Of a stretch of 64,000 nucleotides of DNA, positions 25,020 through 34,190 are shown piece after piece; within the stretch, counting starts at the first letter, position 1, and the number at the start of each line of letters is the position of its first letter. The DNA lies in NCBI RefSeq assembly GCF_000243335.1, contig NZ_JH597773.1, positions 1,977,550 through 2,041,549 of the forward strand, in the 5' to 3' direction. The notes beneath the pieces were generated by a model that made no database searches, had not been told where the DNA came from, and saw only the letters and a list, made by a program, of their open reading frames with translations. The stretch comes from Leptonema illini DSM 21528 (lineage in GTDB: Bacteria > Spirochaetota > Leptospiria > Leptospirales > Leptonemataceae). Both the position numbers and the translations under genes were made by a program.

Positions 25020-26014
25020 TTTTCTTCAATCTCTTTTATCATTTTATCGAAGTCCGATTCAAACTGTCTATCTTGAATTACCCGAAATTTCTCAAATTCG
25101 CTCTCGGCAAAATCCTTTGCTATGCGGGCCGTAATCTTGCCGCTATCTTTCAAAACTTCCCGTTCATCGAACTCAAGAAATGCGTCGAGGCGCGAAGCCC
25201 AGTCCTCCATCGTCATGGGGATCTTTCTCCTCGCCCTTTCTTCGGCAAGATCCAGATAGGCACCGACGATTCGTCCGAGGGATTCCAGTTCTTCTTTAGA
25301 CAGATAGTTTTTAGCGATGGATACGTCGGACTTGAGGATTTTGCCATCCGGCGCCCCTGCCCATGACGTGAGACCCATGTTCTTCTTTTTGCTGTCGGCT
25401 CGATCCTTGATTAGCTCTGCTGCCGTTTGCCCATGAATGGCGAAATGCAGCTTGTTCTGGACTTTTGCAAAGAAATCCCGGGTCGTTGAAGCATTCCTGT
25501 CGTAGTCAACGCTGGTTGCATAAATATCGGTGATCTTCTGGTAAAAACGGCGCTCCGAGAGTCTGATTTCCCGGATCTCTTCCAGAAGTTTCTCAAAGTA
25601 GTCCTCTCCAAGAAAAGTCCCGTTCTCCATACGCTGCCGGTCCAGAACATAGCCTTTGATGGCAAATTCTTTTAGAATGGAGGTAGCCCACTGCCGGAAT
25701 TGAGTGGCTCGCTTTGAATTGACCCGGTAGCCGACCCCTATGATCACATCCAGAGAGTAGAAATTTGTCGGTTTGGTAGAAAATTCGGAAATTCCGAATT
25801 TTCTCATGGTCTCTTTCTCCGTCAGCTCTTCCGTTTCGTAGATATTTTTGATGTGCTCATTGATCGTAGAGGGTGCCTTCTCAAAAAGCGCAGCCATGGC
25901 CTTCTGGGTGAGCCAGACCGTCTCGCCCTCCACACGCACCTCGATGCCGTCTTCTCCCTGCTGTGCGGTGAAGATCAGGAATTCGGCAGTTGAGTTTCGG
26001 ATAAGTTTTTTCAT
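25016..26014 (-). CDS. rhuM: RhuM-family protein
   Basis: This 332-residue protein belongs to the RhuM (virulence-associated, Fic/DOC-neighbour) family, which is very often found inside restriction and defence loci. The conserved N-terminal region is VRVEGETVWLTQKAMAALFE, then STINEHIKNIYETEEL and RKFGISEF, followed by the family core FYSLDVIIGVGYRVNSKRATQFRQWAT. The C-terminal half is helical and charged. The molecular activity is not established; the N-terminus looks DNA-binding. The stop overlaps the hsdR start (ATGA), so rhuM and hsdR are coupled. A gap of 105 bases without features separates it from gajB. Confidence 0.88.
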   Translation of the reverse strand: MKKLIRNSTAEFLIFTAQQGEDGIEVRVEGETVWLTQKAMAALFEKAPSTINEHIKNIYETEELTEKETMRKFGISEFSTKPTNFYSLDVIIGVGYRVNSKRATQFRQWATSILKEFAIKGYVLDRQRMENGTFLGEDYFEKLLEEIREIRLSERRFYQKITDIYATSVDYDRNASTTRDFFAKVQNKLHFAIHGQTAAELIKDRADSKKKNMGLTSWAGAPDGKILKSDVSIAKNYLSKEELESLGRIVGAYLDLAEERARRKIPMTMEDWASRLDAFLEFDEREVLKDSGKITARIAKDFAESEFEKFRVIQDRQFESDFDKMIKEIEEK

Positions 26015-26119
26015 GTTTGTGAATGATAAATGATGAGTTATGAATTATGAGTGTTTGCCGATGTTTTGTTTTGTAGTCAGGATGATGCTCCGGTGACAGA
26101 CGACAGATATGCTCCAGTC

Positions 26120-27877
26120 TTATTGTTCAAACGGATCGCCTATTACATTCCTCGTTTCAAATATCTTTTGAATCATGGAAAGTGCTTTCTGTGACAATTC
26201 CTGGGTAAAGAGCAGAGTTAAATTATGCTTTGCTCTTGAACAACTGACATAAAACAGATTACGATTGCGCTCGAACGTTTCCCGCTTGTCGGCCGGATAT
26301 CCATCGCTCATCCATTCGAGCATTTGATTCCAATTATATTGATTCCAACCTCGTCCAAATACAACCAGCACATTATCAAACTCGGCCCCTTTCACACCGT
26401 GCTTGGTCGAAAAAGGCGTTTTTTCGTCAATATACTCATGAAGGTTTATAACTTCCCGATATTTAACAGTTCTGATTGATCGGATCTTTTCTAAAAATCT
26501 CTTCTCCTCTTCGGAATGACTATCAGCGGCGCCGTCACTTAATAGATTGAATTTTCTTTCCGATTCTTCTACTTTTGCTGACGCTCTGGGTGTTTTGGAT
26601 TCTAATAACAGATCCAGCACCTCACCTATAGACCCGGTATTCCTTAATTCCATTAACCGATTCAAGTTGTCGGTCCATATTTTTTTGTCACGTTGAGATT
26701 GAAGGCTGGGATGATTCTTGTTGCCAATCTGGAATAACTCGCCATATTCACGACGCTCGAATGCTGAAGCTGTTGGCTCAATAATATCAATAAAGAACTG
26801 AATATATTTATCGCCTTTTTTTAAGTAGTCGTCTGGATAAGGAAAACAATCAGCAAGGTTCTTGAAATTCTGCTCAGTCGCAATGAGGTTATTCGTAAGG
26901 AAGAGTATTTTTGTTTTTGTGGGCGACATATCCCATCCATCTGCTACCATTAACTCTTTAACTTTTTCAATGTGCTCTTTTGCATTTGCGGTTGGTAGAT
27001 CGCCGGTCCAATGACCTCCCCCCCGCCTTGTACCGACCCATAAATTAGAGTGAAAGATTCTTACTGCTCCCTGAGATTGCGGATTTGATTCCGCTTGTGG
27101 TAGTTCAGGGCGCATCCGATTGAGGCAAGCAACAATATTTTTGTCTGACCTGAAGTTGGCTTTCTTACCTATCTCAACGATCTTTCCTGCCTTACTGGAA
27201 ATCAGCCCACATGCCGCAGAACCATAGATTTTCTGCCAATGATCACCAAATAAACCAATAATTACACCAGACTCGTTATCTACAAGATTAGTAACGACGC
27301 TCTCTGCCAGATGGACATCAGTGTCTTGATATTCATCGATTAAGATTATAGGAAATTTACTCTTTACGAGTTTCTGAAACTTAGGATAGGAAAGTATGCG
27401 CGCCATCAAGAAAACCACATCATCATGGTGGAGAGAGATTTCCCTATTGTTAATTCTGGGATACCCCAAATCATATTTAACAATCTGTTCTGCAATCCCA
27501 CCCGCTTCCTTGATCCGTTCTTCCCATCTTTCTCCAAGACTAGGAAGCAGCTCTCTCAACTTGATTTGATAATTCTGCAAGATACTCCAGCAAAACGCAT
27601 GAATCGTATCAGCAAAAATAACCGGATGATGGTCCGTTCTATCTTTAATTTCGTCTTTTGCCACATTCGTATAAGTAATGCAGGCAATTTGTTGCTCGTT
27701 TAATAGAAATTCACTAGCTCGCTGCTCTATAAGATACTTAATCGTCTCTATCAGAGAGTATGTTTTTCCAGCCCCTGCTCCCGCCTCAAGGCGAAAACAC
27801 TGGTTATTATCGATGCAAGATCTTAGTTGTTTTAAGGCTTCGATGGAAGCTTGCTCTGCTGGGCTTTGACGGGTCAT
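26120..27877 (-). CDS. gajB: Gabija GajB, UvrD/PcrA-like helicase
   Basis: GajB is the helicase-like partner of the Gabija anti-phage system. It is thought to sense DNA ends produced during phage replication and to assist GajA. The superfamily-1 motifs are visible in 585 residues: LEAGAGAGKTYSL (Walker A, about 32-39), ACITYTNVAKDEI (motif Ia), IILIDEYQDTDVHL (motif II, 181-185), GLFGDHWQKIYG (motif III) and YVSCSRAKHNLTLLF (motif VI). The first ATG (27877) overlaps the gajA stop by four bases. The DNA is visibly more AT-rich than the flanking core genes. The neighbouring OLD/TOPRIM gene makes Gabija far more likely than a housekeeping UvrD. Confidence 0.9.
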   Translation of the reverse strand: MTRQSPAEQASIEALKQLRSCIDNNQCFRLEAGAGAGKTYSLIETIKYLIEQRASEFLLNEQQIACITYTNVAKDEIKDRTDHHPVIFADTIHAFCWSILQNYQIKLRELLPSLGERWEERIKEAGGIAEQIVKYDLGYPRINNREISLHHDDVVFLMARILSYPKFQKLVKSKFPIILIDEYQDTDVHLAESVVTNLVDNESGVIIGLFGDHWQKIYGSAACGLISSKAGKIVEIGKKANFRSDKNIVACLNRMRPELPQAESNPQSQGAVRIFHSNLWVGTRRGGGHWTGDLPTANAKEHIEKVKELMVADGWDMSPTKTKILFLTNNLIATEQNFKNLADCFPYPDDYLKKGDKYIQFFIDIIEPTASAFERREYGELFQIGNKNHPSLQSQRDKKIWTDNLNRLMELRNTGSIGEVLDLLLESKTPRASAKVEESERKFNLLSDGAADSHSEEEKRFLEKIRSIRTVKYREVINLHEYIDEKTPFSTKHGVKGAEFDNVLVVFGRGWNQYNWNQMLEWMSDGYPADKRETFERNRNLFYVSCSRAKHNLTLLFTQELSQKALSMIQKIFETRNVIGDPFEQ

Positions 27878-29880
27878 TCTTTCCCCTCCCCGACAACGAC
27901 TTCTTCATCAGTATCAAGCCATTTAAGCCCTTCTGCGATATATTTTGGTACAGTCCAATCCGTTTTGTCGACCGAATACTCAATCGCAAAATTTGCTTTG
28001 CTTGATTTCCCTATTTCTTGCGCTTTCTCAAAAACGGCTTTCTCTAATTCCTTACCTTTCAAACGACTCAAATCAAAGACATCAGCATTTGCCAACATGA
28101 AAGCATCTTCGAAACTTCGCCCGCAAACTCCTCCCTTTTTCTCCGGGATTTGATAAGCGATGCGCCGGTATCCAACAACCCTTGCCTTTTCGTCGTATGC
28201 CAGAATTTTCTTGAGATCGCCATATCCATCAATCCCATACCATTTGGAAATGCCTGCATTGCTTGAGTCAGTGCCTTCACCGACACTTGAAGCAGTATAG
28301 GTTGTTCTCTTACCCTCGGTAGTTTTTCGTACCGAATCTAAATCGGTAATAAATAGCGTTTTAAGCTCAAGAAAGTCTATAAACTTATAGAAATGATGAG
28401 CAAAAGCACCCCCAATCTCAACAACCGATAAATACTTCCGCCTCAGTTTGGTAGCCTGAGTTTCATCCACCTTACGAATAATCTCTGGTAAAATGATTCG
28501 TTCCGTTGGTCCTTCGATTAAGATGGCTCTGTCTGCAAAATAAAGATCACACTTTGTAAGTGTTAAGTACTTATGCAGGAACTCTTTATCATCTTTGACA
28601 TCGTCTTCTTTGAATGCTGCCCCGAGATCCTTCACTCTGGTTTCCTTGCCATGCTTAGACAAAAAGTATCGGACTTTTCTGAAATCCGCTTCATTCGCAA
28701 TATGTGATGAGTGGGTACTGACCACAAACTGTACCGGCCAGATTTTTCCATCATTGAGCTGTTGTTGAAATTCTTGGACAATTTGATCGAGCTGACGAAT
28801 GAAAACTTCCTGCATTTGTGGATGCAAATGTGCTTCGGGCTCTTCAATAAAGATTAAATGGCCTTTAGGTGGTGTAGTCTGGGACTGGAATTCACGAAAA
28901 TATTCATAAATACGGAACAGAATAAAAATAAGATTTCGTATACCCAGGCCATTATAGGTTTCTGGCAAAGTGAAGTAGTCTTCTCCTTGATAAAAGACCT
29001 TGGTATTGCTCTCCAACAAAGATTTGACATTGAGTTCGGTTACGGCATTGAGATTGGGATCCTGTAGGCCTGGATAACCAAAAATACTTAGAGCAGGCAA
29101 AAGAGCTTTCACCTTCTCTTGAAAATCAGTATCAACTTTTTCTTGTAGCTCTTCTGCAACCCTTCGAACTTCTTCAGATTTTTCCTTAAACTCCGCGGTG
29201 GCCCCGGAGCTATTCGCACTGTTAAATATTTTTCCAAGGGATTTTCCAAGCACATCGCGTTCACTGTGCGTTTCGTCATCCAAACCCCGCTGGGCATTGA
29301 TAAGACCGGACAAAATTAGCTTTTTGAACTTCGAAAAATCGAGTCTGACTCTGTTTTCAGAATTGGTCGGTTCAATTGCGTAAATTACAGCTTCAAAGTG
29401 CTGATTAATCAGTGCTTTTAAATCCGAAAAGTATTTGCGTCTATTCTCTACGCTTAAAGGCTGAAAAAAATCTTTGATTTTTCCATCTTTAAGCTGATAG
29501 GCTACCAAAACCTTGGTTTCAAATAGTGTTTCATCGAGATCTATGATGAACTCACCCAAAACTCCGTACTCATCTTTATCATTCGTATAATCCAGTAACA
29601 ATTCCAATTCAATAGTTGGAATCAGCTTCCGTATCTCGGCTTCAGATTTTTCTTCTTTGAACGCAGCCAGCCCGTTTTCAAAACCGCATAGACACGTCTG
29701 GGTAAAGTCTTCGTAACGTAATTTGGGTCCGGATGGCCCTAAAAAACTTCGGAAAATCTCTGCCAATGATGTTTTGCCTGAGTTGTTTCGGCCAACGATT
29801 ACTGTTGTTCTTTCATCAAAAGTAAGCGTTAGATTTTTTAATAATCTGTAATTCTTGATTCTAGCACTTTTTATGAGCAT
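27874..29880 (-). CDS. gajA: Gabija GajA, OLD-family ATPase-TOPRIM nuclease
   Basis: GajA is a sequence-specific DNA-nicking endonuclease whose ATPase domain inhibits the nuclease while nucleotide levels are normal. The 668-residue protein has an ABC-like ATPase domain with IVGRNNSGKTSLAE (Walker A, about 30-37) and HLIFIEEPEAHLHPQMQEVF (Walker B/D-loop, around 341-360), followed by STHSSHI. A C-terminal TOPRIM nuclease domain has AILIEGPTERIILPE (Glu456) and LFITDLDSVRK (Asp513, Asp515), so both activities look intact. This architecture next to a UvrD-like helicase defines class 2 OLD nucleases, that is Gabija. It begins 42 bases after hsdS on the same strand. AT-rich composition suggests recent acquisition. 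Confidence 0.92.
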   Translation of the reverse strand: MLIKSARIKNYRLLKNLTLTFDERTTVIVGRNNSGKTSLAEIFRSFLGPSGPKLRYEDFTQTCLCGFENGLAAFKEEKSEAEIRKLIPTIELELLLDYTNDKDEYGVLGEFIIDLDETLFETKVLVAYQLKDGKIKDFFQPLSVENRRKYFSDLKALINQHFEAVIYAIEPTNSENRVRLDFSKFKKLILSGLINAQRGLDDETHSERDVLGKSLGKIFNSANSSGATAEFKEKSEEVRRVAEELQEKVDTDFQEKVKALLPALSIFGYPGLQDPNLNAVTELNVKSLLESNTKVFYQGEDYFTLPETYNGLGIRNLIFILFRIYEYFREFQSQTTPPKGHLIFIEEPEAHLHPQMQEVFIRQLDQIVQEFQQQLNDGKIWPVQFVVSTHSSHIANEADFRKVRYFLSKHGKETRVKDLGAAFKEDDVKDDKEFLHKYLTLTKCDLYFADRAILIEGPTERIILPEIIRKVDETQATKLRRKYLSVVEIGGAFAHHFYKFIDFLELKTLFITDLDSVRKTTEGKRTTYTASSVGEGTDSSNAGISKWYGIDGYGDLKKILAYDEKARVVGYRRIAYQIPEKKGGVCGRSFEDAFMLANADVFDLSRLKGKELEKAVFEKAQEIGKSSKANFAIEYSVDKTDWTVPKYIAEGLKWLDTDEEVVVGEGKE

Positions 29881-29922
29881 ACTCTTCCCTCCATAATTCT
29901 AATAAGCCAGCATCCGGCTCCC

Positions 29923-31104
29923 CTATGCGAACATCTGCTGTAGCAGCCCTTTCTTAAATTCCCGACTCTTTTCGATTTGCGCGGCAACCTTCTCAATCTT
30001 CGCATCCAACGCAGACAGAAAGTCGGCAATCTTCTGCTGTTCGGGGAGAGAGGGGAGATTGAGCTTAAATCCAAGAATGTCGCTCCTCGATAATCCAGGG
30101 ATCATATTGCCTGAAGCAAGCGCTTCAAAGCTATTCTTATGTAATAACAAAAATTGATACAGCATTACTGTTATTGCATTAACTGGACGAATAGCCATCA
30201 GTTGACGACCAATTGCCACTTTTTCAATACCCAATTGAAGCAAAGTCCCGACACCACTTCCCTTAACGGTTATTAAAATATCACCCTTGACTCCTGCATT
30301 CTTACAATTTCCAGTCCATTTAGCGACTGCCTGATCATGATTTGTGAAGTCAGAAGGACCAGAGAAGTAAGGTATTCCAAATCGTTTTGATCCGTATTGT
30401 TCTGGAGATAAATGTAGCCCTGAAATCAACTCCGCCACCTCCCCCAACCGCTGCTCCTCCCATTTCGGATAACTCTTCCCATTCTCATCCTTGAACCGGA
30501 GCTTCTGCGAAAAGATCTTCTGCATCACCCCTTTCTTGTATTCTTCCAGCAGGGCCTTCCTTCGAGCCAGTTGCTCGATCTTCCGGTCCACCGCAGAGAG
30601 AAAGTCGGCGATCTTTTGCTGTTCAGGGAGGGAGGGGACGTGGAGCTTGATCGCTGCAAAATCTTTGAAGTACAACCTCAATCTGTCACTTGTCAGGCCA
30701 TAGGAATATGAAGTGAATAAATACAGGCTTCGCTTTCGGGCGAACATTTGGACAAAAAAATCTGTGTTTACTCCCTCGTCGGGAACAAGTGCAACGTAAG
30801 CCGGGCTGACCATGCAATCCTGCATGGCGAGTCCGAATGCCCCCTGCCACATTCGCATCATGTTGTAGACAATGTCACCGGCCTTAACTCCAAGGTTATC
30901 GCCTGCTTCAGCAACATCATCCATCTTTCGGTCCAGAGAGTTCCTTGGAACGAGCCCTCTATCCATGGTAACAGAATAGATCGGTAAAGTTTCATTCCCC
31001 TTTTCGCGTCTATTCTGAAATAATTCTTTTCCTTTCTTCTCTTTCCACTGCCCTCGAAACTCGGGAAATCGTAAACATGGTGTGTTTTTCGTTGGTTTTG
31101 TCAT
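29923..31104 (-). CDS. hsdS: Type I specificity subunit HsdS
   Basis: HsdS chooses the bipartite DNA target of the type I system. It has two target-recognition domains (about residues 1-155 and 205-345), each followed by a conserved helical spacer. The spacers are near-copies: VPSLPEQQKIADFLSAVDRK near residue 157 and LPSLPEQQKIADFLSALDAK near residue 350. Such duplication allows domain exchange and specificity switching. The TRD sequences are AT-rich and do not resemble each other, so the site is asymmetric and cannot be predicted by eye. The ATG overlaps the stop of the PIN-like gene by four bases. Confidence 0.94.
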   Translation of the reverse strand: MTKPTKNTPCLRFPEFRGQWKEKKGKELFQNRREKGNETLPIYSVTMDRGLVPRNSLDRKMDDVAEAGDNLGVKAGDIVYNMMRMWQGAFGLAMQDCMVSPAYVALVPDEGVNTDFFVQMFARKRSLYLFTSYSYGLTSDRLRLYFKDFAAIKLHVPSLPEQQKIADFLSAVDRKIEQLARRKALLEEYKKGVMQKIFSQKLRFKDENGKSYPKWEEQRLGEVAELISGLHLSPEQYGSKRFGIPYFSGPSDFTNHDQAVAKWTGNCKNAGVKGDILITVKGSGVGTLLQLGIEKVAIGRQLMAIRPVNAITVMLYQFLLLHKNSFEALASGNMIPGLSRSDILGFKLNLPSLPEQQKIADFLSALDAKIEKVAAQIEKSREFKKGLLQQMFA

Positions 31105-32198
31105 AGTTTATTACCGATAGAAACTCCAGCTTCAACGAGCATGTCCTTAAACTCCCGGAAGCTGATCAACTTTGACTTTTCGGCTTTGAATAATTGCCTA
31201 CCCTTATCAACTATAAGAGCATCTGTCACATACAGGCTTACATAAGGTAAATATGTGATATTCAAGAAATCTATTCCGTCACTGATTCTTGGAATCGCCT
31301 CACTTTCGCGAATGCTTTCAGAGAGCTGCTTCAGCATATTATATCCCGGAAACAGCTCAATTGGAACTAATAGCAATTGTTCGACAAACTTATCTAAGCT
31401 GATAGAGCGATAATCAAATGCAGCGTATGTGTTTTTTAGAAAACGTAGATGGATGGGCAGATAAGTTGCCTCGCCGACATCCAGTTTCAACAATTCCGAT
31501 AGCGGTATCCCAGCCTCCTGAACCAGATTATCAACAAATCCAATTATGATGTTGCGTGGGTCGTTATCTCGCAATCGAGCTATCAATCGGCTGATATTCT
31601 CGATGGCCACATCTTGATGCCTCTCTCCTCTTTTAAGAAACCCTTTTGCGGAATTTTCCAGCGCGGCAGGAAAATCTGCGACAGTCTCCTGCTTTCTTGA
31701 CAGCATATCATTTATTACACTACCAAGTTTAACTTTTTGAATTTCCAGGGAGTATTGTCGAGATGCCTTCTGGAAGTGCTCATGCCCATATGTTGCGATA
31801 GCTTTTTCTCGCAACATTCTGGAATTATTTGTGTATTCCTGCTTATATTTTTCCCTGTTATCATCCGAGAGAATAAACACAGCATCTCTCAGCATTTTAT
31901 CCCGATCTACTTTATGATCTCGAAATACAAAATTTATCTCCTCATGGACAATCGCCAGAGGTGAAAAGTTGGAAAAACCGTATCCTTCTATTATCGCCCA
32001 TAAATCATCGAAATCATCAGTCCTGCTGGTTTGAAACAGTTCCATGAGCAAATGAGAATGCAAAACGGGCAGATATTCCTGTTGTGCTAACCATTGAACT
32101 ACGGATTTTCGGAATTCTGTATCTCTGGACATTTGAATCCATACCATTGTATCCAAAAATACAAAGTTCCTACCATTACAGTTGCAATCGGTGTTCAT
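31101..32198 (-). CDS. Large PIN-like nuclease candidate between hsdM and hsdS
   Basis: This 365-residue protein is of a type I cannot place in a named family. The N-terminus NFVFLDTMVWIQMSRD (Asp16) followed by LPVLHSHLLMELFQTSR (Glu53) is a PIN-like nuclease opening. The C-terminal IDFLNITYLPYVSLYVTDAL (Asp326) with a following VDKGRQL would supply the remaining acidic site, so the catalytic residues are split by about 250 residues of mostly helical sequence. PIN nucleases usually cut RNA. The gene lies between hsdM and hsdS in the same direction, with GAGGGA before its ATG, and overlaps hsdS by four bases. It is therefore an integral part of the operon. By analogy only, its position recalls PrrC, the tRNA nuclease guarded by a type I system. 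Confidence 0.7.
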   Translation of the reverse strand: MNTDCNCNGRNFVFLDTMVWIQMSRDTEFRKSVVQWLAQQEYLPVLHSHLLMELFQTSRTDDFDDLWAIIEGYGFSNFSPLAIVHEEINFVFRDHKVDRDKMLRDAVFILSDDNREKYKQEYTNNSRMLREKAIATYGHEHFQKASRQYSLEIQKVKLGSVINDMLSRKQETVADFPAALENSAKGFLKRGERHQDVAIENISRLIARLRDNDPRNIIIGFVDNLVQEAGIPLSELLKLDVGEATYLPIHLRFLKNTYAAFDYRSISLDKFVEQLLLVPIELFPGYNMLKQLSESIRESEAIPRISDGIDFLNITYLPYVSLYVTDALIVDKGRQLFKAEKSKLISFREFKDMLVEAGVSIGNKL

Positions 32199-32242
32199 TC
32201 CCTCACCCTACCACACCCATCGGACATTCCTAACTCATAACC

Positions 32243-33805
32243 CTAAAACGGCGTCTCAATCCCCAGCTCTTTGCAGTAAGCGGCAATCTCCGTGTCCGTC
32301 TTTGCCATCTCTTTATCCAGAGATTTCAGTTCCTTTGAAATCGCCTTCAGATCGATAGGCTCTTCCTCTTCGAAGGTATCCACATACCGGGGAATATTCA
32401 GGTTATAATCGTTTTCCCGAATCTCATCGATGGAGGCGAGATAGCTGTATTTCTCTTCGACTTTTCGTTCCCGAAAGGTCGTAACGATCTTTTCTACGTC
32501 TTCGGGCCGAAGCTGGTTTTGATTCTTCACCTTCTCGAAGTGCCGGCTTGCATCGATGAAAAGGATATGGTCCGGATCACTTCGCTTTTTCTTTAACACC
32601 AGGATACATGTGGGAATCCCCGTTCCGTAAAAGATATTCGGAGGAAGGCCGATGATGGCATCGATATAGTTCTTTTCCTCAATCAAGTACTGGCGGATAT
32701 GCCCCTCCGAGCTTCCACGAAAAAGCACTCCATGCGGCAGAACAATGGCCATAATTCCATTGGTATCGAGCTGATAGATCATATGCTGTACAAAGGCGAA
32801 GTCGGCCTTTGTGGCCGGCGCCAGCTTTCCATAGGGAGCAAAACGGTCGTCATTCATGAAAAGAGGGCTGGCACTCCAGTGAGCAGAGAAAGGCGGATTG
32901 GCGACGACCGCTTCAAATTGTTGATCGATATGATGCGGGTGTTCAAGGGTATCGTCATTCTTTATGTCGAACTTACGATAATGAACTCCATGCATGATCA
33001 TATTCATGCGGGCAAGGTTATAGGTCGTCGGATTACTCTCCTGACCGTAAAAGGCGCCGACCTCTTTCACCTCTTTTGCAACACGAAGAAGTAGCGAGCC
33101 GGAGCCGCAGGTCGGGTCATAGACGCTCTTCAACTTCTTCTTTCCCGAAGAAACGATCTTTGCGAGGATTGTGCTGACGGATTGTGGAGTATAGAACTCC
33201 CCTGCCTTTTTCCCCGCTCCACTTGCGAACTGACCGATCAGATATTCGTAAGCATCGCCGAGAACGTCATTCGTTACGTTATCCAGTTGGAAATCGATCT
33301 TGTTAAGATGGCTGAGAACCTTAACGATCAGTTCATTCTTTGCGTTTTCCGTTCGGCCCAGCTTGCTGCTTGTCAGATCCAGATCTTCAAAGAGGTTTTC
33401 GAAATCCTCCTCGCTCTCAGCTCCCCGCGTGCTCTGCTGGATATTGCTCAGCACTTTTGTAAGATCGCCGAGGATGAAATTCTCTTTCCCTTCTTCTGGC
33501 TGCCCCTTTCGGGCAAGTTCAGCAAAAAGTTCAGAGGGTTTTAGAAAATAGCCGAGGGTTTCAATGGCTTCATCTTTGATGGCTTCAAGATATTTTTTCC
33601 CCTTCGAGGAGTTTTCATCGATCTCCTGGTATTTCAGGCCATCCGGTTTCAGGATGTGATCGGCATAGGCATGCATTTTTTCGCTGAGATATTTGTAGAA
33701 GATGAATCCGAGAATATAGTCCCGGAACTCATCGGCTCCCATTTTGCCGCGAAGGGTATTGGCGATGTTCCAGAGTTGTTGCTGAAGAATCTGTTTGTCT
33801 GTCAT
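32243..33805 (-). CDS. hsdM: Type I DNA methyltransferase subunit HsdM
   Basis: HsdM transfers a methyl group from S-adenosylmethionine to adenine within the site selected by HsdS. The N-terminal helical domain (LWNIANTLRGKMGADEFRDY, FIFYKYLSEKM) is followed by the N6-adenine methylase core: FYTPQSVSTILAKIV, SVYDPTCGSGSLLLRVA (SAM-binding motif I, DPTCGSGS) and VVANPPFSAHW (catalytic NPPF). A C-terminal helical tail interacts with HsdS. The length of 520 residues is typical. It is the first gene of the minus-strand defence operon, and the promoter should lie in the structured, gene-free stretch from 33806 to about 34130. Confidence 0.96.
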   Translation of the reverse strand: MTDKQILQQQLWNIANTLRGKMGADEFRDYILGFIFYKYLSEKMHAYADHILKPDGLKYQEIDENSSKGKKYLEAIKDEAIETLGYFLKPSELFAELARKGQPEEGKENFILGDLTKVLSNIQQSTRGAESEEDFENLFEDLDLTSSKLGRTENAKNELIVKVLSHLNKIDFQLDNVTNDVLGDAYEYLIGQFASGAGKKAGEFYTPQSVSTILAKIVSSGKKKLKSVYDPTCGSGSLLLRVAKEVKEVGAFYGQESNPTTYNLARMNMIMHGVHYRKFDIKNDDTLEHPHHIDQQFEAVVANPPFSAHWSASPLFMNDDRFAPYGKLAPATKADFAFVQHMIYQLDTNGIMAIVLPHGVLFRGSSEGHIRQYLIEEKNYIDAIIGLPPNIFYGTGIPTCILVLKKKRSDPDHILFIDASRHFEKVKNQNQLRPEDVEKIVTTFRERKVEEKYSYLASIDEIRENDYNLNIPRYVDTFEEEEPIDLKAISKELKSLDKEMAKTDTEIAAYCKELGIETPF

Positions 33806-34134
33806 TTTGTTTTTCGAACTTCAATAATGTGGTCCACCCGACCCATGACTCTGCCGGGTCGGGCAAAATCCTGCTCAGATCTGCCTTACAAGGCGTATAA
33901 AACCGCACAGGTATTGTGCAAGAAAAATCCCTTCCATTTCTACGGTCCAGAACTTCACGCATCGGATTTTGCGATTTGTAACCGGGGGTGGTAGGAGCAT
34001 TCGGAGCCCGTCCGCATTGCCGTCCGCCCCATTCAAATGGGGCGGACAGCAACTGCCAGAGACCATCCAGGCTTAAAATCCAACTGTATTTGCTCAATGT
34101 CTGTAAAACCAGGGTCCAACTTTTGCCGACCTGC
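33806..34134. other. Gene-free stretch upstream of hsdM with strong inverted repeats
   Basis: No convincing gene is present. Two strong hairpins stand out. CCCGACCC and GGGTCGGG (about 33838-33864) flank a loop near the hsdM start. The perfect 11-bp stem GTCCGCCCCAT (34022-34032), loop TCAA, ATGGGGCGGAC (34037-34047), is not followed by a T run. They may be transcriptional or recombination signals at the right end of the island. The hsdM promoter must also lie here, but I could not pick it out convincingly. Confidence 0.5.
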
Positions 34135-34149
34135 GGGCACATCGCCATC
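34135..34149. repeat. Right copy of island-flanking direct repeat
   Basis: GGGCACATCGCCATC, identical to the tail of the tRNA-Leu region at 21992-22006. It is followed by the same style of terminator and CGTTTGGGGGGG tail, and then by a loosely similar GC-rich stretch. It is the candidate right boundary of the defence island. Confidence 0.6.
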
Positions 34150-34170
34150 TTACTGACCGGAATTCAAGAA

Positions 34171-34190
34171 GCCCCGCAAGGGGCTTTTTT
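34171..34190 (+). terminator. Intrinsic terminator, near-copy of the tRNA-Leu terminator
   Basis: GCCCC-GCAA-GGGGC followed by TTTTTT. It has no gene of its own immediately upstream on this strand, which supports the view that it was duplicated together with the tRNA-Leu tail. Confidence 0.85.

Noticed and set aside
26120-27877. Housekeeping UvrD/PcrA helicase
   Set aside because: It is shorter than UvrD, AT-rich, and coupled by ATGA to an OLD/TOPRIM gene, which fits GajB better.
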